From CAZHCA01 sp964530825 (GTDB lineage: Bacteria; Bacteroidota; Bacteroidia; Chitinophagales; Saprospiraceae), in the NCBI GenBank assembly GCA_964530825.1, contig CAZHCA010000006.1:132243-196242 (forward strand): a DNA stretch of 64,000 bases, read 5' to 3'. The position numbers were made by a program, and so were the translations under genes. Each line of letters opens with the position of its first letter. Position 1 is the stretch's first letter. The notes under the pieces are model-generated. The model searched no databases. It saw only the letters and a list, made by a program, of their open reading frames with translations, and was not told where the DNA came from. Of the stretch, positions 8,543-17,368 are shown piece by piece.

Positions 8543-10769
8543 GCTACGATTTATTGGGGCTACTTTCCTGTTGGCCCTTTCTTCCTCCTTTGTTTTCAGT
8601 CAAATGGATGATAAGGACACGATGGAACGTTTCATCGATGATCTGATGGCCAAGATGACGCTGGAAGAAATGATCGGTCAGACCGTGCAATATACCAGTG
8701 GCTACGACCAAACGGGGCCGGCACTGAGTACCGACTACCAGCGCTACATTAAGGAAGGAATGGTCGGCTCATTGCTCAATGCTCATGGTGCGGAATACAC
8801 TCGCAAGATGCAGCGCATCGCGGTAGAGGAATCGCGGTTGGGAATTCCCCTCCTGCTGGGCTACGATGTTATCCACGGCTACAAGACCATTTTTCCCATC
8901 AACCTGGGCAGTGCAGCTAGCTGGGATCTGGAGCTCGTCCAGCAGAGCGCCCGCATCGCCGCTGAAGAAGCTGCTGCTGCCGGCCTGCACTGGACATTTG
9001 CGCCTATGCTCGACATAGCGCGTGACCCACGCTGGGGCCGGGTGATGGAAGGCGGGGGTGAAGATCCCTATCTTTCTAGCCGGTTGGGCGAAGCTTACGT
9101 ACGCGGCTTCCAGGGTGATGATTTAAGCGCTACAAATACCGTTTTGGCCTGCGCCAAACACTTCGTTGGTTACGGTGCCCCCCAGGCCGGACGCGATTAC
9201 CACACCGTGGATATGAGTGAGCGCCGACTGCGCGAGATCTACCTGCCGCCCTTCAAGGCGGCTGTCGATGCGGGGGTGCAGACCTTCATGACGGCCTTCA
9301 ATGAGTTGAACGGCATCCCCGCCAGTGGCAATGAATTCCTGTTCAAGGATATCTTGCGGGATGAGTGGGGCTTTGACGGGTTCGTATTATCCGATTATAC
9401 TGCCATCTACGAATTGATACCACACGGTTATGCACGCGACAGTGCCCACGCCGCCGAACTAGCCATGAATGCCGGAGTCGAAATGGATATGATGGCGAGT
9501 ATTTATCGCCTGTATTTAAAGGACCTGATCGAATCTGGAAGGGTGCCGCAGGAGCGGGTCCAAAAAGCTTGCCGGCTAATTTTAGAAACCAAGTACCGGC
9601 TGGGATTATTTGAGGATCCTTACCGCTACAGTAATGCGGCACGTGAAAAAGCTACGATCTACCGAGAAGACTTTATGCAGGCTACCCGTGAATTGGCTGC
9701 ACACTCCATGGTGCTGCTCAAAAACGAAGAGCAGGTGTTGCCATTGCGAGCGGATCAAACAATTGCATTGATCGGTCCGCTCGCCAAAGACGATTTTCAT
9801 ATCATCGGTTCCTGGGCCGCTTCTGGAGATCGCAACGGCAAAGCGGTCAGTGTGTATGAAGCACTCGTTGAGCGTCTCGGCGCCGATCGCATCAACTATG
9901 CCATGGGTACGGATATCGATACCGAGGCTACCGACGGGTTCGCTGCCGCTGTGACGGCGGCGGAATCCAGCGACGTGGTGATCATGGTGATGGGTGAATC
10001 GCACCAAATGAGCGGGGAAGCAGCTAGCCGCACGGAAATTACCCTGCCTGGCAATCAACGCGATTTGATCGAGGCCGTATTGGCTACGGATAAGCCTGTG
10101 GTATTGGTCTTGATGAACGGGCGCCCACTGGCCCTGCAGTGGGAGCATGATCATGTCCCTGCCATCCTACAGGCTTGGTTTCCGGGAACGATGGGTGGAG
10201 CCGCCATTTCTGATGTGCTCTACGGCGACCACAATCCAAGTGGAAAGCTGCCCATTACCTTTCCACGTAATCTCGGGCAGGTACCCATTTTTTACAACGT
10301 AAAAAATACCGGCCGTCCTAAAGATGACGAGGTGGAACCGAAATACCGGTCCAAGTATTTGGATGTGCTCAATACTCCCTTGTACGCCTTCGGTCACGGT
10401 CTGAGCTATACGACTTTTGAATACGGCGATTTGGTCCTTTCCTCCTCGATTATGAGCGAAGGTCAGCCATTGCGGGTGAGCGTTCAGGTTACCAATGCTG
10501 GTGCGCGCGCGGGTCACGAAGTGGTACAGCTCTACACGCGCGATCTGGTGGGTAGCGTGACGCGGCCTCTCCAGGAATTAAAGGGTTTTGAAAAAATCTA
10601 TCTGGAACCCGGACAGAGCCAGACGGTAACTTTTGAGCTGCATCCGGCAGATCTTGTCTTCTGGGGTAAGGACATGACGTTTGATTATGAACCCGGTCAG
10701 TTTGAAGTGATGGTCGGTGGCAGCTCCGACCAGGTAAAAAAAGATTCCTTTGCAATCATACAGCCTTGA
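8535..10769 (+). CDS. BglX-like GH3 beta-glucosidase, secreted
   Basis: 744 aa with a signal peptide (cleavage near SSFVFSQ). The GH3 N-terminal barrel shows GIPLLLGYDVIHGYKTIFP, the GRVMEGGGEDPYL loop and the KHFVGYG substrate loop. The predicted nucleophile is Asp287 in VLSDYTA, where most relatives have SDW. The GH3 C-terminal domain carries the likely acid/base Glu495 in MSGEAASR, and a fibronectin III-like domain ends the protein (about 660-740). Domain order and length are those of periplasmic BglX enzymes, a group that includes characterised beta-1,2-glucosidases acting on sophorose. Overlap with the upstream GH144 gene supports a joint pathway in which the glucanase makes oligomers and this enzyme releases glucose. 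Confidence 0.93.
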   Translation: MNRLRFIGATFLLALSSSFVFSQMDDKDTMERFIDDLMAKMTLEEMIGQTVQYTSGYDQTGPALSTDYQRYIKEGMVGSLLNAHGAEYTRKMQRIAVEESRLGIPLLLGYDVIHGYKTIFPINLGSAASWDLELVQQSARIAAEEAAAAGLHWTFAPMLDIARDPRWGRVMEGGGEDPYLSSRLGEAYVRGFQGDDLSATNTVLACAKHFVGYGAPQAGRDYHTVDMSERRLREIYLPPFKAAVDAGVQTFMTAFNELNGIPASGNEFLFKDILRDEWGFDGFVLSDYTAIYELIPHGYARDSAHAAELAMNAGVEMDMMASIYRLYLKDLIESGRVPQERVQKACRLILETKYRLGLFEDPYRYSNAAREKATIYREDFMQATRELAAHSMVLLKNEEQVLPLRADQTIALIGPLAKDDFHIIGSWAASGDRNGKAVSVYEALVERLGADRINYAMGTDIDTEATDGFAAAVTAAESSDVVIMVMGESHQMSGEAASRTEITLPGNQRDLIEAVLATDKPVVLVLMNGRPLALQWEHDHVPAILQAWFPGTMGGAAISDVLYGDHNPSGKLPITFPRNLGQVPIFYNVKNTGRPKDDEVEPKYRSKYLDVLNTPLYAFGHGLSYTTFEYGDLVLSSSIMSEGQPLRVSVQVTNAGARAGHEVVQLYTRDLVGSVTRPLQELKGFEKIYLEPGQSQTVTFELHPADLVFWGKDMTFDYEPGQFEVMVGGSSDQVKKDSFAIIQP

Positions 10770-10770
10770 T

Positions 10771-11658
10771 ATGCGCTATCTCATTCATCTTATCCTGTTC
10801 TTGTCCCTGACCTGGTTTCAGGGCCAAGGGCAGGACATCCAAAAAGCTACTTTTGCCTATGCCGAAAAAGAGGGCCGGGCGCTGCTGCTCGATGTTTATC
10901 AGCTGGCCGACAGGGAGAAGACGGATCGTCGTCCTGCACTGGTATGGATGCACGGGGGTGGATTCGCTGGCGGCGCCCGCGATAACCCTGATGAGGTAAA
11001 GTTGATGAAAGAAGCTGCGGGCCGTGGTTATGTGGCCGTGTCGATTTCTTACCAGCTAACGCGTAAAGGTAAAAGCTTCAGCTGCGATGCTCCCCGCTCC
11101 GAAAAGATGGCAACCCTTCATACAGCGGCAGGCGACCTTTGGGATGCTATTGCCTACGTGCACGACCGGGCAGCCGATTGGCGCATTAACACCGACCAGC
11201 TCATCGTCGGTGGCAGTAGTGCCGGAGCGGAAACCGCCCTCATCGCCCTCTATATGCGCGATTGGTTGTATGAGGGGCCGCATAAATACGATACTATTAA
11301 GCCCTTGGCCGCTTTTACGCTGGCGGGGGCTCTGGTCGATGTGCGCTACCTCAACGCTGCTAATGCCATTCCAGCTGTGCTTTTTCACGGCGCTAAAGAT
11401 AATCTAGTGCCTTACGCAACTGCGCCCCACCATTACTGTGCTACCGATGCTGTGGGATACCTCATCCTGGATGGCTCTCGTACGCTGGCCAATCGTCTCG
11501 ACGCATTGGGTACTCCTTATCTATTTTATATCTATCCCGATGCCCGACATGAGATTGCCCGCATTCCCTTTGATCGATTAAACGAAGTCTTTGCCTTTTT
11601 CGAGCAGTTGATGGAGGGCAAGGAAATCGTGCAGCGGGAAGTTATAGTCCGTCAGTAA
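10771..11658 (+). CDS. secreted alpha/beta-hydrolase, carboxylesterase type
   Basis: The ATG at 10771 follows the GH3 stop codon with one base between (295 aa). A hydrophobic signal peptide (about 1-21) precedes an alpha/beta-hydrolase fold with the HGGG oxyanion motif (WMHGGGFAGG), the nucleophile elbow GGSSAG with Ser150, an acid residue in HGAKDNLVP and a His in YPDARHEIA. This arrangement is typical of acetyl- or other short-acyl esterases of the BD-FAE/lipase-3-like group. As the last gene of the glycan locus it may remove ester substituents from the glucan; that role is inferred from position only. Catalytic triad complete. Confidence 0.82.
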   Translation: MRYLIHLILFLSLTWFQGQGQDIQKATFAYAEKEGRALLLDVYQLADREKTDRRPALVWMHGGGFAGGARDNPDEVKLMKEAAGRGYVAVSISYQLTRKGKSFSCDAPRSEKMATLHTAAGDLWDAIAYVHDRAADWRINTDQLIVGGSSAGAETALIALYMRDWLYEGPHKYDTIKPLAAFTLAGALVDVRYLNAANAIPAVLFHGAKDNLVPYATAPHHYCATDAVGYLILDGSRTLANRLDALGTPYLFYIYPDARHEIARIPFDRLNEVFAFFEQLMEGKEIVQREVIVRQ

Positions 11659-11781
11659 CGGCGGGTTTTAGCGGGGAAGGAAGCCCATTCCGTTAATTTT
11701 TTACCGCTTAGACTCGCAGCCAACACGAAGTACCGGCGTGGTAGGGCTAAGGGATGGACTTCCGCTCCCACACCTTTTAAC

Positions 11782-12711
11782 TCACCGCTCTACAGTAGCT
11801 AAAAAATCAATCAGCAGTCGATTGACCGTTTCCGGTTGGTCGAGCATCATCCAGTGAGAGGAGTCCTCTACCAGGTGGTAAGTCCAGGGGCCGTCGATCA
11901 TATTATCACAGTCTTTGACGTGCTTTTCCATCAGGAAGGTATCGCTGTCGGCGGCCAGGCCCATAGCGGGCACTTTGATCCGCGGCGGATTGGATTTTTT
12001 ATTCAGGGAGGCTGGCGAAAAGTTGGCGCGGTACCAGTTGAGCCCACCGGTTAACGCCATGGGCTGGTCCAGGACCTTCTTGTAGTTCTCCAGGTCGCCG
12101 TGACCGCGTGTCCATGCCCGCAGCCCCTGCCAATCGTCGCGGCGCAGCCAGGTTTCGGCGACGCCTTCGTTCTGGAAGAAAAATACGTACCATAGCTTTT
12201 CCAACTGATCCAGATCTCGACGCCCCTCACCCCCTGGGGCGCCTACGGTCATACCCGTTACACTGAGGCAGCGCTCCGGGAAGTTGCCAGCGAAAAGCCA
12301 GGCTGTCGTCCCGCCCCAGTCGTGCCCGATAATGTGTGCCTTTTCAATAGATAAGGCATCCAGCAGGCCTGTCAAATCTTGCAGAATATTGGGCAGCGCG
12401 TAGGCTGCTACAGCTTCGGGTTTGGGAGCATCGCCGTAGCCCAGCAGGTCGGGAGCAATAACCCGGTAGCCGGCATCGGCCAGAGGCTTAAGTTGATGGC
12501 GCCACAGGTATTTGGAATCGGGAAAACCGTGCAGTAGTAGGACCGGCGTACCGGAGCCATAATCATAACAGGGAAAGGTGTCGCCGTCGAGTGTAACCGT
12601 TTGGGTAATTTTTTCTAGATCCATAGGTGTGGTTTGGGTTTTAAGAACAGCGGGCGAGCAAAATAGACAGAGCAGCCCGACTAACAATTTAAAAAACGCG
12701 TGGTTTTGCAT
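11782..12711 (-). CDS. epoxide-hydrolase-like alpha/beta-hydrolase
   Basis: 309 aa. The N-terminal ~25 residues look like a signal peptide (a Met at residue 30 is an alternative cytoplasmic start). Motifs follow the soluble epoxide hydrolase/haloalkane dehalogenase pattern: HGFPDSKYLW, the nucleophile elbow GHDWGG with Asp131, and a C-terminal His in SSHWMMLDQPE. The Asp nucleophile in GHDWGG plus HGFP favour epoxide hydrolase over esterase. It points toward the glycan locus end (convergent with the esterase gene), and 735 bases without a clear gene lie upstream. Substrate unknown. Confidence 0.8.
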   Translation of the reverse strand: MQNHAFFKLLVGLLCLFCSPAVLKTQTTPMDLEKITQTVTLDGDTFPCYDYGSGTPVLLLHGFPDSKYLWRHQLKPLADAGYRVIAPDLLGYGDAPKPEAVAAYALPNILQDLTGLLDALSIEKAHIIGHDWGGTTAWLFAGNFPERCLSVTGMTVGAPGGEGRRDLDQLEKLWYVFFFQNEGVAETWLRRDDWQGLRAWTRGHGDLENYKKVLDQPMALTGGLNWYRANFSPASLNKKSNPPRIKVPAMGLAADSDTFLMEKHVKDCDNMIDGPWTYHLVEDSSHWMMLDQPETVNRLLIDFLATVER

Positions 12712-13446
12712 TGAATGAGGGTTGATTTTAAAACATCGAGACGACCAGCGGCAGGGTTTACTATGCTATTCACTTAAGATCATCCCCTCAAAGCCGCCGA
12801 CTGCCATTTTTTGAAATCCGATTCTTTTTATGTTAATACAAGGACACATCATTATAAAGGTTGTGCGCTTGCCTTTTCCCGCAAAGGTAGACCAGCTCTG
12901 GGTTTCTGAAAAAAACGACTATCTCTGTCTTTACAGTTAAATGTCGAGCAAAACTGCAGTCGTACGACTACACTGAAAATCTAAACACCGGAATCCCTTC
13001 TTGTGAAATTCTTATCAATTGCCAACTATAAATTAACATACTCTTTTTTATACAATGCTTGCAAGGCCAAATCGACTTCGATTTATAAATCCATACAGTA
13101 CTAAAGAGCCAAAAATATCGCCTCGTTTCCCGATAGCCTCCAGAGTCTTCTTTTGCGCTACCCTGTAACCAAGGAAATGAAAAGGAGCGATCCAGAAGAT
13201 CGCCCACTGGTTATCGGTTGGTGGTTTCCGCGAGAGGACAACCGCACGGGCAAGGGAACATGGTCCGCCCAAGCAAAGTATATAAAGCCTCTCCAGGGTG
13301 AGGGTGCGTTTAAACTGGCGATTGGTCATAAGGGATCGGACATTCATACACCGCTAAAATACAAAATGGGAGGTATTTTGATGCTTCCCATTCGAAATAG
13401 AAAACAGGGCGGTACGTAAACTTGCCTATTTCCAAGTTTCAAGAGG
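12712..13446. other. gene-poor 735-base gap
   Basis: No gene is supported here. Two overlapping antisense reading frames exist, 13048-13347 on the minus strand (99 codons) and 13153-13419 on the plus strand (88 codons). Neither shows a signal peptide, known motif or convincing start. The segment 13160-13345 is more GC-rich than the flanks and can be read on both strands, as expected of a decayed gene or an unrecognised RNA. The left part (12780-13080) is AT-rich. Nothing more can be supported by eye. Confidence 0.4.
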
Positions 13447-13704
13447 TTAATTGGGTAAACAATAGGAATTGGTATATCCCTCGAGGGTCGCACTATTGAC
13501 CCACAATACGTCAGCGCCTTCTCCACAGACGCGCTCGGAGATGTCCGTTCCGGGTGCATTCCCGAAGCCGTAGCAACTGTAGCAGTTCTCCTCCTCCTTT
13601 TCATCGCTTCCGAACAGAAAGCAGCCTTGCAACAGAATTGACGATAAAAAGAGGGTGGCGAGAAGGACTAGGATTCGAAAAGGTTTTTGTACTTGGCGTT
13701 TCAT
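13447..13704 (-). CDS. small Cys-containing lipoprotein, unknown function
   Basis: 85 aa with a clear lipoprotein signal peptide (hydrophobic 10-27, lipobox LLQGC, Cys28). The mature part is about 57 residues: an acidic patch (DEKEEEN), then four further cysteines in CYSCYGFG, ERVCGEG and SYCLPN, which could form disulphides outside the cytoplasm. I do not recognise the family. It is the last of a same-strand set of exported proteins (13447-17288); a 36-base gap separates it from the next lipoprotein gene upstream, so co-transcription is likely. Confidence 0.7.
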   Translation of the reverse strand: MKRQVQKPFRILVLLATLFLSSILLQGCFLFGSDEKEEENCYSCYGFGNAPGTDISERVCGEGADVLWVNSATLEGYTNSYCLPN

Positions 13705-13740
13705 GTTATACCATTTTTAGTTATGTGTAAATAGGGGTTG

Positions 13741-14610
13741 CTAGCGCAGGCTGCAGGGACCCGCTCCGGGGTCGAGTTGATGGACAATAACTTCCTGGCC
13801 GTCGTTACGAAACTCACCGCTGATCAGGTTGTAATCCTCGAAAGGTGGCTCCGTCGGCAACTCCACAGGGAGCTGATCGCCGGCTAACTCGGCAAAATCC
13901 TGCAGCAAGCGGAAAGTGGCAAAAAACTGATCGCCATCCTGCCGGTAAATGCCCGTTGCGCGCCGGATTAGGGGGTTGGTCAGCCCTTGCACCCAGGTTT
14001 CCTGGTGCCGGAAGATGGAGCCCGGCACGGGAAACTCGAACGGTACATTGGTGAGCATAAACTCGATGGCATTGTCCTCGTCGGTCGCAGCTTGGAAGTT
14101 GATATTCGGGCAATCGTAGTTGGCGTTGGTCTTGGGCGGATCTTGAGGATTCAAATCATGACCCTGGCAAATACACACCATTTCGGAGGTAGCAAAGGCG
14201 CCAATTAGTCCGAACTGGGGCATGATCACCGTGCTGCGCTCATCCAATCCTTGTGGGAAAGGCATACTTGGTCCCGCCGGCATCATCAGGTGCAGTTGGT
14301 CATTCTGGTAACTATAGGAGCCATCGAAAACGTAATCCTCGTGCGTATCAGTGGTAAATAAGACTTGCAGGGTATTGTCGTCATGAAAAAGAAAATACCA
14401 GACCAGATTCGAATTCAATCGCCCGCAAGTGTACAGGGCATTGAAGGGGGTGTTAGGGGTAAAGGTGAACCGGTCGTTTGCCACTTGACGTACGGCTTGT
14501 TCAGATTGACCTAATTCGAGAGCCTCGGTGCCTTGGTGGTCTTTGTTACATGCGGTTAGCCACAATATGGCCAATAACAGGGCGATGGGGAGTATATATC
14601 TATTGATCAT
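13741..14610 (-). CDS. lipoprotein, unknown function
   Basis: 289 aa with a lipoprotein signal peptide (lipobox LTAC, Cys21). The mature part contains FTPNTPFNALYTCGRLNSNLVWYFLFHDDNTLQVLFTTD-like strands, read here in short pieces: a WYFLF core, then DGSYSY and later GIYRQDGDQFF. This suggests a lipocalin-like or META-like small beta-barrel that senses or binds a ligand, but no family is certain. Four cysteines outside the lipobox could pair. It is placed between the pentapeptide-like protein and the small lipoprotein on the same strand with short gaps (41 and 36 bases), hence a probable operon. Confidence 0.7.
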   Translation of the reverse strand: MINRYILPIALLLAILWLTACNKDHQGTEALELGQSEQAVRQVANDRFTFTPNTPFNALYTCGRLNSNLVWYFLFHDDNTLQVLFTTDTHEDYVFDGSYSYQNDQLHLMMPAGPSMPFPQGLDERSTVIMPQFGLIGAFATSEMVCICQGHDLNPQDPPKTNANYDCPNINFQAATDEDNAIEFMLTNVPFEFPVPGSIFRHQETWVQGLTNPLIRRATGIYRQDGDQFFATFRLLQDFAELAGDQLPVELPTEPPFEDYNLISGEFRNDGQEVIVHQLDPGAGPCSLR

Positions 14611-14651
14611 CGTATTATGATTTTGGTTTTGTTAAATGTAGTCGGCGCCGG

Positions 14652-15518
14652 TCAATCGTCGTTTGCGGTAAGTGCAAAGGCCGGTTTGCCGTAGTCGAAA
14701 ACTGCTTCGCTGAAATCGACCCAATCAAATGCGTGTGCCTGATCAAACTGGGCCTTGCCGGCAAAGGTGCAACGGCAGAATGACCCTCGCTGAACGTGTA
14801 ACTCCAGGAAGTTGGCCGTACGGGCAAAGTGGGCATCGTTGAAAACGGCCCTATCCTGAAAACTGCTGTAATTGAAGTAGGCATTTTGGGAACTATGGAT
14901 GAGGGAAAAATCGGCATAGCCGGCAAATTCCGCCAGGCTGAACTGCGCATCACCTTGGAAAACAGTACTTTGGAAATAGGCATTGCGCTCAAAGCGAGCA
15001 TCCATAAAGTGGGCCTTTTGAAGAAAAACCGCATTCTGCCAACGGGCTGCTCCGTTGAATTGACAGGCGTTGAAAAAAGCCTGATTGTAAAAGGTGGCCT
15101 CTTCGAAATTCACTGGACCCAAAAAGGTCGACCGGGAAAAGTCTGACCGGCCGATCAGGCTGGCGCCACGAAAGGATACGGTATCGCGGAATTCACAATT
15201 CAGGAAACTTACGTTGCACAACAGTTGGGTGATCACGGTATGGTCGGGACGGTCTTGGGTGAAAGCCAATACGGGCTTTTTGAAGGTGCAATTCCGGAAG
15301 GTAATGGGCGATGCGGTCTGCACTTGGTAGATTCCTTCGCTTACCAGTTGAGCCGACAACCAAAGGGTGAGGTCGACCGGCTCTTCGAAGGTCTGTCCGT
15401 CGATAAAGACCGGCTGGCCTGCTGATAGTTTTTCGGCAAGTGTTAACCCGGATTTTCCGGCCTCGCGAAAGGCGCATAAGCTGGCGAACAAAAGTGTTAT
15501 CAGAAGTAGGTATTTCAT
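14652..15518 (-). CDS. exported pentapeptide-repeat-like beta-helix protein
   Basis: 288 aa with a signal peptide (about 1-20). From about residue 70 to 270 it is made of repeats with Phe at every fifth to tenth position, e.g. FRNCTF, VSFLNCEF, SDFSRSTF, VNFEEATF, AHFMDARF, AVFNDAHF. This is the pattern of a right-handed quadrilateral beta-helix of pentapeptide-repeat type, with xxFxx coils in place of the common A(D/N)Lxx. Pentapeptide proteins are usually cytoplasmic; an exported one among lipoproteins is less common. Function unknown: a structural or binding scaffold is likely. Same strand and close spacing with the neighbouring genes. Confidence 0.75.
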   Translation of the reverse strand: MKYLLLITLLFASLCAFREAGKSGLTLAEKLSAGQPVFIDGQTFEEPVDLTLWLSAQLVSEGIYQVQTASPITFRNCTFKKPVLAFTQDRPDHTVITQLLCNVSFLNCEFRDTVSFRGASLIGRSDFSRSTFLGPVNFEEATFYNQAFFNACQFNGAARWQNAVFLQKAHFMDARFERNAYFQSTVFQGDAQFSLAEFAGYADFSLIHSSQNAYFNYSSFQDRAVFNDAHFARTANFLELHVQRGSFCRCTFAGKAQFDQAHAFDWVDFSEAVFDYGKPAFALTANDD

Positions 15519-15548
15519 GGCAGTTGGATTATAGTTTACGGGGACGGG

Positions 15549-15581
15549 GGGGTAAGGTATGCGGGCGTAAATCCTTACCCC
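15549..15581 (-). other. inverted repeat downstream of the papain-like gene
   Basis: GGGGTAAGG (15549-15557) and CCTTACCCC (15573-15581) form a perfect 9-bp stem with a 15-base loop, in the 78 bases between the peptidase stop codon and the pentapeptide gene. There is no T-tract. It may stabilise the peptidase transcript or partly end it. Confidence 0.45.
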
Positions 15582-15596
15582 ATATGTCCCTCGCTA

Positions 15597-17288
15597 TTAT
15601 TGCTTGATGAATACGTTTTCTGGGTTGCCTTGAATATGAGCTTTGATCTTGTCGTCGAGGCGGCCGCTGCGTTTTTCATGGCGTAAGAAATCGCTGATTT
15701 CCCTGGTCGTGTAAGCATTTGGGAATTTTGCCGTGACGACCGAACTGAATCGGCTGTTTTTCAGGAAGCGTTCTTCGGGTTGCAATTTGTTTTGGAACTC
15801 GAAATTGGCAGGGCCGGAACCGTTGCGGCTTCTAGCATAACCGCCGTCGAACCAAATGGGATCCATGGAGGTATAGAATAGGTTGTTCAGCTCGTCGGAT
15901 TCGCCGAATACGTCGCCCGCATCGGCTACCATCACTAGATAGTAGTATCCGGTAATTTGCGGCATATAGTAGGTGCGCCCGACACTTTCCCATCCGAAGG
16001 CAGAAGAAGCGAAGTCAGTACCGGGTGCCAAGTCGAGGTTAAAGATGCAATTGTAGGTCGTCGGGCAGTCGTAGGTGTTTGTAGCTACCCTGGTATTGAA
16101 TTCGTCGTAGAACAGTACGCCGTAATCATTGGCGTCATAGGCATTGAAGTAGATGTAGTAAACCGACCAGTTGGCGCTGGCGGCGGCTACCTGGTTGCCG
16201 ATGTTATAAATATTGAGGTCAATCAGGCGCTCGCTGGGATCGCCAGAGGTCCAGTAAGTCGACTCGTCGGAGAATACCCATGGGGCTAGGTCGACCCCGG
16301 TCACAACCGGGTCGGGGTCGGTTGGCGGATTATTGTCGTCATTGTTGTTGTTGCCGCCGTCGCCGTCGTTAGCTACGATGAAAAGAGGATTGCTACCGTC
16401 AAAGCTTACACAGAATTCATTGATGAAATAGTTGTAGTCGATCCAGATGTAGCCGCGGTCGCCCCAATTGGTTCCCCAGGAGTTGATCACCCGGAATGCA
16501 CCGTTAGGGCCGCGGTTATCGTCGTAGCCCGATACCACGATAGCGTGGTAGGCGTGCTGACCTACGTTGTTGAAGGTGGTGCCCGAGGTAAGAACGTTGT
16601 CGCTGTTCCAGGTCATGAAGTTGTCAGCAAGGCGGGCACCCATAATAACCGGAATGTTATTCGCCAGGTTCTGTTTGATACTGGTGACGGTCGGATCGAT
16701 TTTGCGCCAATACTGGATGCGGTGTTGGGCTGCTTCCTGTGTCCAGCTAGGGTCCAGGTTAGCCTGAGAGCAATCGCCCAGGTTGGTGTAGGGCACGGTC
16801 TGCATCGTTGCCACACCACGGTTTTGCAGCACGTTCAGGGCAAAGGAAAAGTTGGTCCCGTTGCAATCCGGCGCCTTTTCGTTGTCGGGAATCGCCACGA
16901 ACAGGTCTTTAGGGCTGAACTGGTTAGCGGGGTTGGATAACGCATTGGTCGATAATCCACGGTCCTGACCGTCGACAGCCGATTTGATATTGTAGCCTAC
17001 GGCCCAGCTTACACAGGTGCCGTATTGCCCCTGGTTGCCGATGGGGGGGAATAGACCGTTCAGGTCGACGCTGGCAGGCAGGTTTGTATTACCAAAACCA
17101 AAATTGGTAGCGGTGGGGATTTCGTCCAGGTTGTCCTCGCCCGTCCAGCCCAGTCCGAACGATAGGGTGTCTGCGGCGTTGTCTGGTGCAGGATTAGGGT
17201 CCATGGTGTCCATGCTGTCCTTTTCACAGCTCGAAAAAAGGAGGCCTGCAAACAGGAGTCCGATGAGGATAGGATTAAGGAGTTTCAT
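15597..17288 (-). CDS. papain-family (C1) cysteine peptidase lipoprotein
   Basis: 563 aa lipoprotein (lipobox FSSC, Cys21). The C1 peptidase domain spans about residues 70-305, with the catalytic Cys92 in GNQGQYGTCVSWA, His248 in AYHAIVVSGYDD and Asn269 in INSWGTNWGDRGY; the oxyanion Gln is in GNQG. All catalytic residues are present. There is no inhibitory propeptide of the classical sort between the lipid anchor and the enzyme. A low-complexity Asp/Asn/Pro linker (about 310-327) leads to a second domain (about 330-490) with a CARDB-like look (DLAPWVFSD, then NIGNQ and ESDELNNLF). A basic tail ends it. Probably a cell-surface protease working on proteins or peptides outside the cell. Confidence 0.88.
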   Translation of the reverse strand: MKLLNPILIGLLFAGLLFSSCEKDSMDTMDPNPAPDNAADTLSFGLGWTGEDNLDEIPTATNFGFGNTNLPASVDLNGLFPPIGNQGQYGTCVSWAVGYNIKSAVDGQDRGLSTNALSNPANQFSPKDLFVAIPDNEKAPDCNGTNFSFALNVLQNRGVATMQTVPYTNLGDCSQANLDPSWTQEAAQHRIQYWRKIDPTVTSIKQNLANNIPVIMGARLADNFMTWNSDNVLTSGTTFNNVGQHAYHAIVVSGYDDNRGPNGAFRVINSWGTNWGDRGYIWIDYNYFINEFCVSFDGSNPLFIVANDGDGGNNNNDDNNPPTDPDPVVTGVDLAPWVFSDESTYWTSGDPSERLIDLNIYNIGNQVAAASANWSVYYIYFNAYDANDYGVLFYDEFNTRVATNTYDCPTTYNCIFNLDLAPGTDFASSAFGWESVGRTYYMPQITGYYYLVMVADAGDVFGESDELNNLFYTSMDPIWFDGGYARSRNGSGPANFEFQNKLQPEERFLKNSRFSSVVTAKFPNAYTTREISDFLRHEKRSGRLDDKIKAHIQGNPENVFIKQ

Positions 17289-17343
17289 GATTATTCAGTT
17301 TAAGAGTTTATAATTGGTGTTCTAAATAGGCGTAGATGTCGGT

Positions 17344-17368
17344 AAAAAGCGCCCCGAAATCAGGGCGC
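17344..17368 (-). terminator. intrinsic terminator overlapping the stop codon of the TonB-like gene
   Basis: Reading the minus strand, GCGCCC, an 8-base loop and GGGCGC are followed at once by TTTTT. The upstream arm contains the last codons (the stop codon 17360-17362 lies at the loop side). A compact, convincing rho-independent terminator. Confidence 0.75.

Noticed and set aside
13048..13419. Two overlapping antisense frames (99 and 88 codons)
   Set aside because: At most one can be real and neither shows a motif, signal peptide or plausible operon; kept only as a region note.
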